Shown here piece by piece: positions 39,361 to 48,435 of a DNA stretch of 64,000 nt. Position 1 is the stretch's first letter. Each line of letters starts with the position of its first letter. This DNA comes from Achromobacter sp. AONIH1 (GTDB lineage: Bacteria > Pseudomonadota > Gammaproteobacteria > Burkholderiales > Burkholderiaceae_B): contig NZ_CP026124.1 in assembly GCF_002902905.1 (NCBI RefSeq), positions 3,968,001 to 4,032,000 on the forward strand. The letters are read 5' to 3'. The translations under genes were made by a program, and so were the position numbers. The notes below the pieces were generated by a model that saw only the letters and a program-made list of their open reading frames with translations, did no database searches and was not told the DNA's origin.

Positions 39361-42300
39361 GTTTCACCGACATCTTCATCCGCCGGCCCATCCTGGCGCT
39401 GGTGGTCAGCCTGCTGATCCTGCTGATGGGCGCGGCCGCCGTGTTCTCGCTGCCGGTGCGGCAGTATCCGTACCTGGAAAACGCCACCGTCACCGTGACC
39501 ACGTCCTTTCCGGGCGCGACGCAGGAGGTGATGCAGGGCTTCGTCACCACGCCGATCTCGCAGTCCATCGCCACGGCCAGCGGCATTGAATACCTGAGTT
39601 CGACCACCACCCAGGGCAAGAGCGAAATCAAGGCGCGCCTGGTGCTCAATGCCGACGCCGACCGCGCCATGACCGAGATCCTGGCCAAGGTGCAGCAGGT
39701 CAAGTACCAGCTGCCGGCCGGCATCACCGATCCGGTCATCAGCAAGTCCACCGAGGGCGGCACGGCCGTGCAGTACGTGGCCTTCTTCAGCGACACGCTG
39801 ACCATCCCGCAGATCACGGACTTCGCCAACCGGGTCGCCCAGCCGCTGTTCGCCGGTATTCCCGGCGTCGCCTCGGTCGATATCAACGGCGGCCAGACGC
39901 TGGCGCTGCGCATCTGGATCGATCCGGTCAAGCTGGCCGCGCGCGGCCTGTCGGCCGGCGAGGTCGCGGCGGCGCTGCGCGCCAACAACGTGCAGGCCGC
40001 GCCCGGCCAGCTCAAGAGTTCGCTGACCGTCACCAACATCAGCGCCGCCACCGACCTGCGCGATGTCGAGGACTTCCGCCAGATGGTGATCCTGTCCAAG
40101 CCCGACGGCGGCGTGGTGCGCCTGTCCGACGTGGCGACGGTGGAAATTGGCGGCCAGAACTACAACAACGCGTCCTTCGCGTCCGGCGTGCCGGCGATCT
40201 TCGTGTCGCTGTATCCCTCGCCGGAAGGCAATCCGCTGGAGATCGTCAAGCAGGCCAAGGCGCTGGTGCCGAAGATCCGCGAGATGGCGCCGCCGGGACT
40301 GAGCGTGATGCCTAACTACGACGTGGCGAAGTTCGTCAACGCCTCGATCGAGGAAGTCAGGGAAACGCTGGTCGAGGCCGTGGTGATCGTGATCGCGGTG
40401 ATCTTCCTGTTCCTGGGCACTTTCCGCGCCGTCATCATTCCGGTCGTGACCATTCCGCTGTCGCTGATCGGCACCGCGGCGCTGATGCTGGCGTTCGGTT
40501 TTTCCATCAATCTGCTGACCTTGCTGGCGATGGTGCTGGCGATCGGGCTGGTGGTGGACGACGCCATCGTGGTGGTCGAGAACATCCATCGACACGTCGA
40601 GGACGGGTTGTCGCCGGTGCGCGCGGCGCTGCTGGGCGCGCGCGAGATCGTCGGGCCGGTGATCGCCATGACCATCACGCTGGCCGCCGTGTACGCGCCG
40701 ATCGGCATGATGGGCGGCCTGACGGGGGCGCTCTTCAAGGAATTCGCCTTCACGCTGGCCGGCTCGGTCGTCGTGTCCGGCGTGGTCGCGCTGACCTTGT
40801 CGCCGGTGATGAGCTCCATGCTGCTGGATGCCCGCCAGAACGAGGGCCGGCTGGCCAGGCTGGTGGAGCACTACATGGCGTCGCTGGCCGAGCGCTACCG
40901 GCGCGCGCTGTCGCGCACCCTGGCCGCGCGCGGCGCGGTGCTGCTGGTGGGCGTGGCGGTGCTGGCCGCCATCGTGGTGCTGTTGCTGGGCATCCGCCGC
41001 GAGCTCGCGCCCACGGAAGACCAGGGCGCGGTCATCGTCATCGCCAAGGCGCCGCAGTACGCGGGGGTGGGCTATACCGCGCGCTACGCCGCCCGGGTCG
41101 AGCAGATCTTCGAATCCATCCCCGAGTTCGACAGCAGCTTCATGCATATCGGCGGCACCGGACGCGGGCAGAACCAGATGCTGAGCGGGGCGATCCTGAA
41201 GGACTGGTCCGAGCGCTCGCGCTCGTCCATCCAGATCCAGGGCCAGATACAGGCGGCCGGCGGCGCGGTCGACGGCGAAACGCTGACCGCCGTGCAGTTC
41301 CCGGCGCTGCCGGGCTCCAGCGGCGGCCTGCCGGTGCAGATGGTGCTGCGCTCGCCGGAGGACTTCAAGACGCTTTATGACACCGCCGAGAAGATCAAGG
41401 CGGCGGCTTATGCCAGCGGCCTGTTCGTCTACGTGCAGAACGACCTGGCCTTCGACAGCCAGCAGGCGCATGTCGCCATCGACAGCGCCAAGGCGCGCGA
41501 AATGGGCGTGACCATGCAGGCCATCGCCGAAACCCTGGCGGTGCTGGTGGGCGAGAACTACGTCAACCGCTTCAATTTCCATGACCGGTCCTATGACGTG
41601 ATCCCGCAGGTCAGGCAGGACGACCGGATGACGCCGGAAGACCTGGGCCGCTTCTACGTCAAGACCGTCACCGGCGCATTGGTGCCGCTGGCCACCGTCG
41701 CCCGCGTCGAGACGCGGCCCCAGGCCAACCAGCTCACCCAGTTCGGCCAGATGAACTCGGCCACGCTGGTCATGCTGCCCCGTCCCGGCATCAGCATGGG
41801 CGAGGCCGTCGCGTTCCTGCAATCGCAGCCGCTGCCGGCCAGCACCAGCGTCGACTGGCTCAGCGACAGCCGTCAGTTCGTGCAGGAAGGCAACCGGCTG
41901 TGGGTGTCGTTCGGCTTCGCGCTGGTGGTGATCTTCCTGGTCCTGGCGGCGCAGTTCGAGAGCCTGCGCGATCCGCTGGTGATCCTGGTCACGGTGCCGC
42001 TGGCCGTCTGCGGCGCGCTGGTGCCGCTGTGGCTGGGCTACGCCACGCTCAACATCTACACCCAGATCGGCCTGGTCACCCTGATCGGCCTGATCTCGAA
42101 ACACGGAATCCTGATGGTCACTTTCGCCAACCATATCCAAGAGCATGAGAACCTGAGCCGCATCGAAGCCATCGAGAAGGCGGCGACGGTGCGCATGCGT
42201 CCCGTGCTGATGACCACGGCGGCCATGGTCGCCGGCCTGGTGCCGCTGCTGTTCGCCGGCGGAGCGGGTTCGGCCAGCCGGTATTCGATCGGCGTGGTCG

Positions 42301-42443
42301 TGGTGATGGGCATGCTGATCGGCACGCTGTTCACGCTGTTCGTGCTGCCCACGATCTACAGCTTCATCGCCAAGGACCACCGGGCGGCGGCGCAAGGCGC
42401 GCGCGCCCGCGAACTGGCGTCGGAGGCGGGCCATGCGCATTGA
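39357..42443 (+). CDS. RND multidrug efflux pump, HAE1 family
   Basis: Proton-driven inner-membrane pump, 1028 residues, with twelve helices and two large periplasmic loops. FIRRPILALVVSLLILLMGA is the first helix. GLVVDDAIVVVENIHRH in helix 4 has the Asp pair of the proton relay. The GxxxGGLTGALF-like region and the second half repeat the fold. It most resembles the MdtB/MexK type by feel, but closest subfamily and substrate need a search. Same operon as the adaptor and the NodT channel. Confidence 0.94.
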   Translation: MSFTDIFIRRPILALVVSLLILLMGAAAVFSLPVRQYPYLENATVTVTTSFPGATQEVMQGFVTTPISQSIATASGIEYLSSTTTQGKSEIKARLVLNADADRAMTEILAKVQQVKYQLPAGITDPVISKSTEGGTAVQYVAFFSDTLTIPQITDFANRVAQPLFAGIPGVASVDINGGQTLALRIWIDPVKLAARGLSAGEVAAALRANNVQAAPGQLKSSLTVTNISAATDLRDVEDFRQMVILSKPDGGVVRLSDVATVEIGGQNYNNASFASGVPAIFVSLYPSPEGNPLEIVKQAKALVPKIREMAPPGLSVMPNYDVAKFVNASIEEVRETLVEAVVIVIAVIFLFLGTFRAVIIPVVTIPLSLIGTAALMLAFGFSINLLTLLAMVLAIGLVVDDAIVVVENIHRHVEDGLSPVRAALLGAREIVGPVIAMTITLAAVYAPIGMMGGLTGALFKEFAFTLAGSVVVSGVVALTLSPVMSSMLLDARQNEGRLARLVEHYMASLAERYRRALSRTLAARGAVLLVGVAVLAAIVVLLLGIRRELAPTEDQGAVIVIAKAPQYAGVGYTARYAARVEQIFESIPEFDSSFMHIGGTGRGQNQMLSGAILKDWSERSRSSIQIQGQIQAAGGAVDGETLTAVQFPALPGSSGGLPVQMVLRSPEDFKTLYDTAEKIKAAAYASGLFVYVQNDLAFDSQQAHVAIDSAKAREMGVTMQAIAETLAVLVGENYVNRFNFHDRSYDVIPQVRQDDRMTPEDLGRFYVKTVTGALVPLATVARVETRPQANQLTQFGQMNSATLVMLPRPGISMGEAVAFLQSQPLPASTSVDWLSDSRQFVQEGNRLWVSFGFALVVIFLVLAAQFESLRDPLVILVTVPLAVCGALVPLWLGYATLNIYTQIGLVTLIGLISKHGILMVTFANHIQEHENLSRIEAIEKAATVRMRPVLMTTAAMVAGLVPLLFAGGAGSASRYSIGVVVVMGMLIGTLFTLFVLPTIYSFIAKDHRAAAQGARARELASEAGHAH

Positions 42444-43875
42444 GTCATCGCAGCGCCCGGCGGGCAGGGCGCGAGCCCTTGCCGCGCCCTTGCTGCTGGC
42501 GCTGGCCCTGGGCGGCTGCGCCAGCGGGCCCGACTATCGCGCGCCGGCGATGCCGTCGGCGGCCGCCGGGGCGTTCGTCAGCCAGTCCGAGCGCACCAAC
42601 GCCGGCGCCGAGCTGCCAGCGGACTGGTGGCGGCTGTACGACGACGCCACGCTCAACGGCCTGTTGCAGGAAGCGCTGGCCGCCAATCCCGACCTGCGCG
42701 CGGCGCTGGCCAACCTGGACAAGGCGCGCGCGGTCTACGGCCAGGCCCGGGTCGGGCTGCTGCCGTCGACCCAGCTGTCGGGCGGCACGCGTTATGGCCG
42801 CAACAACGCGGCTGGCGGCGGCGACGGCCCGGCGCCCCGGCAGTGGAGCTACAGCGGCGGGCTGGAAGTGGCCTACGAGGTGGACCTGTTCGGACGGGTG
42901 CGGCGCGACATCGAGTCGGCCCGCTACGACGCCGACGCGGTCGCAGCGGCCTATGACGCGGCCAGGGTGCTGGTCGTGGCCGACACGGCGCGCGCCTACC
43001 TGAACGCCTGCGCCTACGGCGAGTCGGAGCAGGTGGCTCGCGCGTCCATCGCGCTGGCGCGGCGCAACCTGGACCTGATCAGCGAGCAGGAGCGCGCCGG
43101 TTCGGCTTCGCGCCTGGACGCCGAGCGGGCCGGCGTGGCGCTGGCGCGCACCGAGGCGGCGCTGGCGCCCATCGAGGCGCGCCGCAGCGCCGCCCTGTTC
43201 GAACTGGCGGCGCTGCTGGGACGCACGCCGGCGCAGGTGCCGCAGGCCGCGCGGGCATGCGCCAGCCCGCCCGAGGTGGGCGGCGCGATCCCGGTGGGCG
43301 ACGGCGCCGCGTTGCTGCGCAGGCGGCCCGATCTGCGCCAGGCCGAGCGCAGGCTGGCTGCCGACACCGCGCGCATCGGCGTGGCCGTGGCCGATCTCTA
43401 TCCGCGCGTCACGCTGGGCGCGTCCGGCAGCTACCTGCGCAATGACACGCTTACCGGCGACCGCGCCTGGTCGTTCGCGCTGGGTCCGCTGGTGTCCTGG
43501 AGCTTTCCCAACATCGCTGCCGCGCGTAGCCGCATCGAGCAGGCCGAGGCGCAGAGCGCGGCCTCGCTGGCCCGCTTCGACGGCGCGGTGCTGAACGCGC
43601 TGAAAGAGACGGAGCAGGCATTGAGCGCCTATGACGCGGCGATCCGCCAGCGCGATGCGCTGGTCCAGGCCCGCACCCGCGCCGACAATGCCTTCCGCCT
43701 GGCCGAGCAACGCTACCGCGCGGATTCGATCAGCTATCTGGACGTGCTGGTGGCGCAAGACAGCCTGGTCACGGCGATGTCGCAGGAGGCTGCCCTGAAG
43801 CAACAGGTCGGCTCCGCGCGGGTCGATGTGTTCAAGGTCCTGGGCGGCGGCTGGGAGCCGGGCGTCGTGAACTGA
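42433..43875 (+). CDS. Outer-membrane efflux channel, NodT/OprM family lipoprotein
   Basis: Trimeric TolC-like channel for the RND pump. A signal peptide with lipobox LGGC gives the lipidated Cys at residue 29. WWRLYDDATLNGLLQEALAA and two TolC-type repeats of long helices follow; LRRRPDLRQAERRLAADTAR is typical of the second repeat. 480 residues. Overlaps the pump by 11 bp and ends the operon. The spacer after it holds no clear terminator. Confidence 0.95.
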   Translation: MRIESSQRPAGRARALAAPLLLALALGGCASGPDYRAPAMPSAAAGAFVSQSERTNAGAELPADWWRLYDDATLNGLLQEALAANPDLRAALANLDKARAVYGQARVGLLPSTQLSGGTRYGRNNAAGGGDGPAPRQWSYSGGLEVAYEVDLFGRVRRDIESARYDADAVAAAYDAARVLVVADTARAYLNACAYGESEQVARASIALARRNLDLISEQERAGSASRLDAERAGVALARTEAALAPIEARRSAALFELAALLGRTPAQVPQAARACASPPEVGGAIPVGDGAALLRRRPDLRQAERRLAADTARIGVAVADLYPRVTLGASGSYLRNDTLTGDRAWSFALGPLVSWSFPNIAAARSRIEQAEAQSAASLARFDGAVLNALKETEQALSAYDAAIRQRDALVQARTRADNAFRLAEQRYRADSISYLDVLVAQDSLVTAMSQEAALKQQVGSARVDVFKVLGGGWEPGVVN

Positions 43876-43905
43876 CGGGGCGCGCGCGGGGTGGCCGAGG
43901 GCGCG

Positions 43906-44751
43906 TCAAGCCGCCTGCGCCTCGCGCGCGATCAGCTCGCGCTTGCGCTCGATGCCCCAGCGGTAGCCGGCCAGCGAGCCGTCGGTGCGGACCACGCGAT
44001 GGCAGGGAATCGCCAGCGCGATGTTGTTGGTGGCGCATGCGCGCGCCACGGCGCGCACCGCCGCCGGCGAGCCGATGCGTTCGGCGACCTGCGCATAGGT
44101 GGCGGTGGCGCCAACCGGAATCTCGCGCAGCGCTTCCCACACGCGGCGCTGGAAGGCGGTGCCGCGCACATCCAGCGGCAGGTTCAGGCCCAGCGACGGG
44201 TCTTCGACGAAGCCCACCACCTCGGCCACCCAGCGTTCGAACTCGGCGTCGGCGCCGATCAGGCGGGCCTTGCTGAAGCGTTCCTGCAGGCCGCGCACCA
44301 GGTGTTCGGGGTCTTCGTGTAGCGCGATCTCGCAGATGCCGATGGCGCTGGCCGCCACCAGCAACGCGCCCAGCGAGCATTGCGCCACGGCGAAGCGGAT
44401 GTCCACGCCCGCGCCATGCTGGCGATAGGCTGTGGGCGTCATGCCCAGCATGGCGGGCGCGGCTTCGTAAAAGCGCCCGCTGGAATTGAAGCCCGCGTCG
44501 TACATGGCGTCCGTGACGCTGGCGCTTTCGCGCAGCTGCTGGCGCGCGCGGCTGGCGCGCAGCGCGGTGGCATAGGCCTTGGGCGTGACGCCGGTGGCGG
44601 CCTTGAACACGCGATGGAAATGGAAGCGGCTCATGCCGGCCTGCTCGGCCAGCGTGTTCAGGTCGGGCGGCTGCTCCGCCTCGAGCGCGCGGCAGGCCCG
44701 CTCGACGGCGGCGGCGTGCTGGGGGCTCAGGGGGGCGGCGGCTCGGTTCAT
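43906..44751 (-). CDS. Ada-like AraC regulator fused to O6-methylguanine-DNA methyltransferase
   Basis: Repairs O6-alkylguanine by irreversible transfer to Cys and probably regulates alkylation response. Order: AraC-type HTH (SRFHFHRVFKAATGVTPKAY, SGRFYEAAPAMLGMTPTAYR), a linker domain, then the methyltransferase with ATYAQVAERIGSPAAVRAVA and the active site IPCHRVV near the C-terminus. At 281 residues it lacks the N-terminal zinc domain that in full Ada repairs phosphotriesters and acts as methylation switch. Start at 44751 gives MNRAAAPLSPQH; a longer frame upstream is shadow. Confidence 0.92.
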   Translation of the reverse strand: MNRAAAPLSPQHAAAVERACRALEAEQPPDLNTLAEQAGMSRFHFHRVFKAATGVTPKAYATALRASRARQQLRESASVTDAMYDAGFNSSGRFYEAAPAMLGMTPTAYRQHGAGVDIRFAVAQCSLGALLVAASAIGICEIALHEDPEHLVRGLQERFSKARLIGADAEFERWVAEVVGFVEDPSLGLNLPLDVRGTAFQRRVWEALREIPVGATATYAQVAERIGSPAAVRAVARACATNNIALAIPCHRVVRTDGSLAGYRWGIERKRELIAREAQAA

Positions 44752-44827
44752 GGGGTGGGGCTCCTCGGGCGCGCGCGATTGCGCGCTGGAGAAATGGTGC
44801 CAAATGCCCGGCCGCCGCGCACTCCGC

Positions 44828-45577
44828 TTATTGCGGACGGCTGGCGGCGGGGGCGCAGAGATCCAGGAAGCGGCGCAGCAGCCCGCCGGCGACCGGCGTG
44901 GCGCGCACATTGGCGGCCAGGCCGGGCACGTCCAGGTTTTCCGCCATGTACTTGCGCTGGTAGCGTTCCAGGTGGGCGCGCACGAAGTCCGGGCCGAATT
45001 CGGGGTGGAACTGGGTCGAGAACACGTTCGGGCCGACGCGGAACATCTGGTGCGGATCCTGGTCGGACCGGGCCAGCACGGCCGCGCCCGGCGGCGGTTG
45101 CAGCACGGTCTGCGCATGCAGCATCTGGGCCGGGAAGCTGGCGGGCAGGCCGTCCAGCAGCTGGTCGCCGGCCGCCGGCGGCAGCAGCTCCACGGTCTGG
45201 GTGCCCAGCTCGCTGCCGGTGGGGTTGTAGCCGACCTTGCCGCCCAGCGCATGGGCCAGCAGCTGGTGGCCGTAACAGACGCCGAACATGGGCAGTCCGG
45301 CGGCGGCGGCCTCGCGCAGCCAGGCGGCGGTGTCCTCGCTCCAGGGCTCGCGGTCGGTGACCATGGCGGGCGAGCCGGTGATCAGGGCGGCCCGATAGTA
45401 TTGCGGTGCGCGGGGGCGCGCGCCTTCATGCACCGGCACCACCTCGACCTCGCCGGCCTCCAGGCCCGCCGCCACGGCGATCTGCTCGGCATAGCTGCCG
45501 AACCGTTCTTTCAGGGAGGGTTCCGGATCTCCGGTGTGCAGGATCAGGACGGGTAGGGCGGGGGGCGTTGCGGTCAT
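44828..45577 (-). CDS. Class I glutamine amidotransferase, stand-alone
   Basis: Hydrolyses glutamine to feed ammonia to an unseen synthase, or acts as a gamma-glutamyl hydrolase. MFGVCYGHQLLAHALGGKVG holds the nucleophilic Cys; VFSTQFHPEFGPDFV carries the His and Glu of the triad. 249 residues, no synthase domain, so it is not GuaA itself; GMP-synthase-like proteins of this size exist in many bacteria with little known function. The start at 45577 is the first ATG after the spacer. It follows the Ada-like gene on the same strand. Confidence 0.88.
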   Translation of the reverse strand: MTATPPALPVLILHTGDPEPSLKERFGSYAEQIAVAAGLEAGEVEVVPVHEGARPRAPQYYRAALITGSPAMVTDREPWSEDTAAWLREAAAAGLPMFGVCYGHQLLAHALGGKVGYNPTGSELGTQTVELLPPAAGDQLLDGLPASFPAQMLHAQTVLQPPPGAAVLARSDQDPHQMFRVGPNVFSTQFHPEFGPDFVRAHLERYQRKYMAENLDVPGLAANVRATPVAGGLLRRFLDLCAPAASRPQ

Positions 45578-45742
45578 AAGTCCATATATTGAATACACGC
45601 TGCCCGTGCGGAACAGCGTCTGCCATAGCCGCATCATAATCCAGCGCCAGACTGGGCACGGGCGGCGACGTGCACGCTCCGTCCCGGAAATACGTACAAT
45701 CCGCTGGATATTGACATTCTTTCCTGAGGCGGACCGGACAAT

Positions 45743-46180
45743 ATGTGGATATGGCTGGGATTGGCCGCGCTGGCGCTGATTGGCGAACTGGCGACGGGAA
45801 CGTTCTATTTGCTGCTGGTGGCCCTGGGCCTGGCTGGCGGCGGCGTGGCGGCCTGGCTGAACGCCGGCCTGGAATGGCAGTTGCTCGCCTGCGGCGTCGT
45901 GGTGCTGCTGGGGCTGGTGATCTTGCGCAAGACCCGCGTGCTGAAAAAGCGCGAGGTCGACGCGGCCAGCAATGCCGACGTCAACCTGGACATCGGGCAG
46001 ATCGTGTCGGTGGAAGCCTGGTCCGACAACCGCACGGCCCGCGTCTGGTATCGCGGCGCTCACTGGCAGGCTGAACTGGCCGAGGGGCACGCGCCCCATG
46101 GCGGCGAGCATGTCATCACCGAATTGCGCGGCACGCGCCTGGTGCTCACGCCCAGGAACGCATCCGGCGGCGCGCGCTAG
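45743..46180 (+). CDS. Short NfeD-family membrane protein
   Basis: A 145-residue protein: two to three membrane helices (WIWLGLAALALIGELATGTF, LLACGVVVLLGLVILRKT) followed by an OB-fold domain (DIGQIVSVEAWSDNRTARVW). It lacks the ClpP-like protease part of long NfeD forms. Such short forms pair with SPFH proteins; here the QmcA-like gene follows 81 bp later. The pair is thought to organise membrane microdomains; this is known of the family, not shown here. Confidence 0.9.
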   Translation: MWIWLGLAALALIGELATGTFYLLLVALGLAGGGVAAWLNAGLEWQLLACGVVVLLGLVILRKTRVLKKREVDAASNADVNLDIGQIVSVEAWSDNRTARVWYRGAHWQAELAEGHAPHGGEHVITELRGTRLVLTPRNASGGAR

Positions 46181-46261
46181 TCCCGGTCCGGCGGGGCCGG
46201 CCAGGGGCGCCTTGCGCGAGCGGAGCGTCCGGGCAACCAACCAAGAAGAGGGATACACACC

Positions 46262-47188
46262 ATGATCGAAACTTCCACCATCGTCCTCGTCGTCATCGTG
46301 GCGCTGGCGATCCTGATCGTCATCAAGGCGATCGCCATCGTGCCGCAGCAGCACGCCTGGGTCGTCGAACGCCTTGGCAAGTTCGATCGCGTGCTGTCAC
46401 CCGGCGCCGCCTTCGTCATCCCGTTCATCGAGCGCGTGGCCTACAAGCACTCGCTCAAGGAAATCCCGCTGGACGTGCCCAGCCAGGTCTGCATCACGCG
46501 CGACAACACCCAGCTGCAGGTCGACGGCGTGCTGTACTTCCAGGTCACGGACCCGATGCGCGCGTCCTACGGCGCGTCGAACTACATCCTGGCGATCACG
46601 CAGCTGGCGCAGACCACGCTGCGCTCGGTCATCGGCAAGATGGAACTGGACCGCACCTTCGAAGAGCGCGACGCCATCAACAGCACCATCGTGTCCTCGC
46701 TGGACGAGGCCGCGCTGAACTGGGGCGTGAAGGTGCTGCGCTACGAGATCAAGGACCTGACGCCGCCCAATGAAATCCTGCGCTCGATGCAGGCGCAGAT
46801 CACGGCCGAGCGCGAGAAGCGCGCGCTGATCGCCGCGTCCGAAGGCCGTCGCCAGGAACAGATCAACATCGCGACCGGCGAGCGCGAGGCCGCCATTGCC
46901 CGCTCCGAGGGCGAGAAGCAGGCCCAGATCAACCAGGCCCAGGGCGAGGCCGCCGCCGTGCTGGCGATCGCCGAAGCCACCGCCAAGGCGGTGACGCAGG
47001 TGGCCGAGGCGGTGCGCCAGCCCGGCGGCATGGAAGCCGTCAACCTGAAGGTGGCCGAGCGCTATGTCGAGGCCTTCGGCAACGTGGCCAAGCAGGGCAA
47101 CACGCTGATCCTGCCGGCCAACCTGGCCGACGTGGGCGGCATGATCGCCTCGGCCATGACCATCGTCAAGGGCACCAAGACCGGCTGA
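46262..47188 (+). CDS. qmcA: SPFH/stomatin-like membrane protein, QmcA type
   Basis: Forms large membrane-bound oligomers and may guide proteolysis. One membrane helix at about residues 7-25, then VPQQHAWVVERLGKFDRVLS, the stomatin start. The SPFH domain contains ELDRTFEERDAINSTIVSSL, and a coiled coil rich in Glu, Arg and Ala (AEREKRALIAASEGRRQEQ) follows. 308 residues. Downstream of short nfeD and 25 bp upstream of the diguanylate cyclase gene, so the three may be one transcript. Confidence 0.93.
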   Translation: MIETSTIVLVVIVALAILIVIKAIAIVPQQHAWVVERLGKFDRVLSPGAAFVIPFIERVAYKHSLKEIPLDVPSQVCITRDNTQLQVDGVLYFQVTDPMRASYGASNYILAITQLAQTTLRSVIGKMELDRTFEERDAINSTIVSSLDEAALNWGVKVLRYEIKDLTPPNEILRSMQAQITAEREKRALIAASEGRRQEQINIATGEREAAIARSEGEKQAQINQAQGEAAAVLAIAEATAKAVTQVAEAVRQPGGMEAVNLKVAERYVEAFGNVAKQGNTLILPANLADVGGMIASAMTIVKGTKTG

Positions 47189-47213
47189 AGACCCGCCCGC
47201 GGGCGCTTGCAAG

Positions 47214-48404
47214 ATGATCGCTCCCGTCCATTTGCTATCGATCGCGGCGCTGGCGGGCTTGCTGTCCTTGTGCGTGCTGGGATCGCTGGCGCGCAGCGGC
47301 ATGGCCGGCATCGGCGAGAGCATCCGGGCCAACCTGCTGACGCTGGCGGCTTTCGGCGGATATGCGTTGCAGGTTACGGCCGCGCCCTTGTGGTTGTCCG
47401 TGCTGCTGCCCAATGCGCTGGTCGCATTGGCGCTGTGCTGCTATTTCACGGGCGTGCGGCGCATGATGGGGCGCACGGTGCCGCGGCGCCTGATGGCGCT
47501 GTCGGCGATCGCGGCCTTGCTGGCGGTCGCGGCGTACACCTATGTCGAGCCGCGCGTGGCGCTGCGCATCTCCGCCATGTCGCTGCTGCAGACGGGTTTC
47601 ATGCTGGCCACGGCCGCGACGGTGCGCGGCGGCATGCCGCAAAATCGTTCGCGCTACGCCTATTGGTTCGTCTGGACGGTGGCCGCCGCGTCGGCCGCCG
47701 TTTGCGGGCTGCGCGCGGTGCTGTACATGACGGGCGTGGCGCATACCTGGGCGCTGCTTGAAGCCACCACCTGGAATGTCGTCTTCCTTACGCTGGGGCT
47801 GTTGACGCTGCCCTGCCTGATGCTGGGCACCATCATGATCATCCACGACCGCATGCTGGCCGAGCGCGAACAGGAAGCGAACACGGACTTCCTGACCGGT
47901 CTCCTGTCGCGCAAGGCTTGGTGGCTGCAGGCCGAGCGCTACTGCGCCCAGGCCCTGCGCACGCGTCGGCCGCTGACCCTGCTGCTGCTGGATATCGATC
48001 ATTTCAAGCGCATCAACGACCTGCACGGCCATGCCGTGGGCGACGCCGTGCTGCGGCACTTCGGCCTGCTGGCGATCGCCACGCTGCGTTCCAGCGACCA
48101 TGCCGGCCGCGTCGGGGGCGAGGAGTTCGCGGTGATGTTTCCCGACTCGCGCGGCGAGGCTGTGATGGAGGTGGCGGGGCGCTTGCTGGAATCGGTGCGG
48201 CGCACGCCTTGCGGCCATGGCGGCGGTGCGATCTCGTACACGTTCAGCGCGGGCGTGGCCGAGTGGATCCCGGGCGAGAACCTGCAATCGCTGTTCGAGC
48301 GCGCCGACCGCAAGCTGTACGCGTCGAAGGCCGCCGGGCGCAACCGCATCAGCGGGCCGGGCGTCGAAGCCGAGCCGGCCGAGCGCGCGGCGATAACGGC
48401 CTGA
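47214..48404 (+). CDS. Membrane-bound diguanylate cyclase
   Basis: Makes cyclic di-GMP from two GTP, promoting sessile behaviour. The first 210 residues or so hold about six membrane helices of an unnamed sensor. The GGDEF domain follows (DFLTGLLSRKAW, LLLLDIDHFKRINDLHGHAV) with intact active site GGEEF at 301-305. RSSD at 292-295 is the inhibitory RxxD site at the correct five-residue distance, so product inhibition is expected. No EAL domain. 396 residues. Twenty-five bases after qmcA. Confidence 0.94.
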   Translation: MIAPVHLLSIAALAGLLSLCVLGSLARSGMAGIGESIRANLLTLAAFGGYALQVTAAPLWLSVLLPNALVALALCCYFTGVRRMMGRTVPRRLMALSAIAALLAVAAYTYVEPRVALRISAMSLLQTGFMLATAATVRGGMPQNRSRYAYWFVWTVAAASAAVCGLRAVLYMTGVAHTWALLEATTWNVVFLTLGLLTLPCLMLGTIMIIHDRMLAEREQEANTDFLTGLLSRKAWWLQAERYCAQALRTRRPLTLLLLDIDHFKRINDLHGHAVGDAVLRHFGLLAIATLRSSDHAGRVGGEEFAVMFPDSRGEAVMEVAGRLLESVRRTPCGHGGGAISYTFSAGVAEWIPGENLQSLFERADRKLYASKAAGRNRISGPGVEAEPAERAAITA

Positions 48405-48435
48405 GCGGGACCGGGCCTGGGGCCGGCAAGCGCTG

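Noticed and set aside
38484..42440. Very long minus-strand open frame of about 1300 codons opposite the RND genes
   Set aside because: It is antisense to three well-supported efflux genes, is His/Gln/Arg/Gly-rich as expected for the complement of GC-rich codons, and shows no recognisable domain or ribosome site.
44828..45577. Glutamine amidotransferase as GMP synthase (guaA)
   Set aside because: It has only the glutaminase domain; the ATP-pyrophosphatase and dimerisation domains are missing and no companion gene is adjacent.
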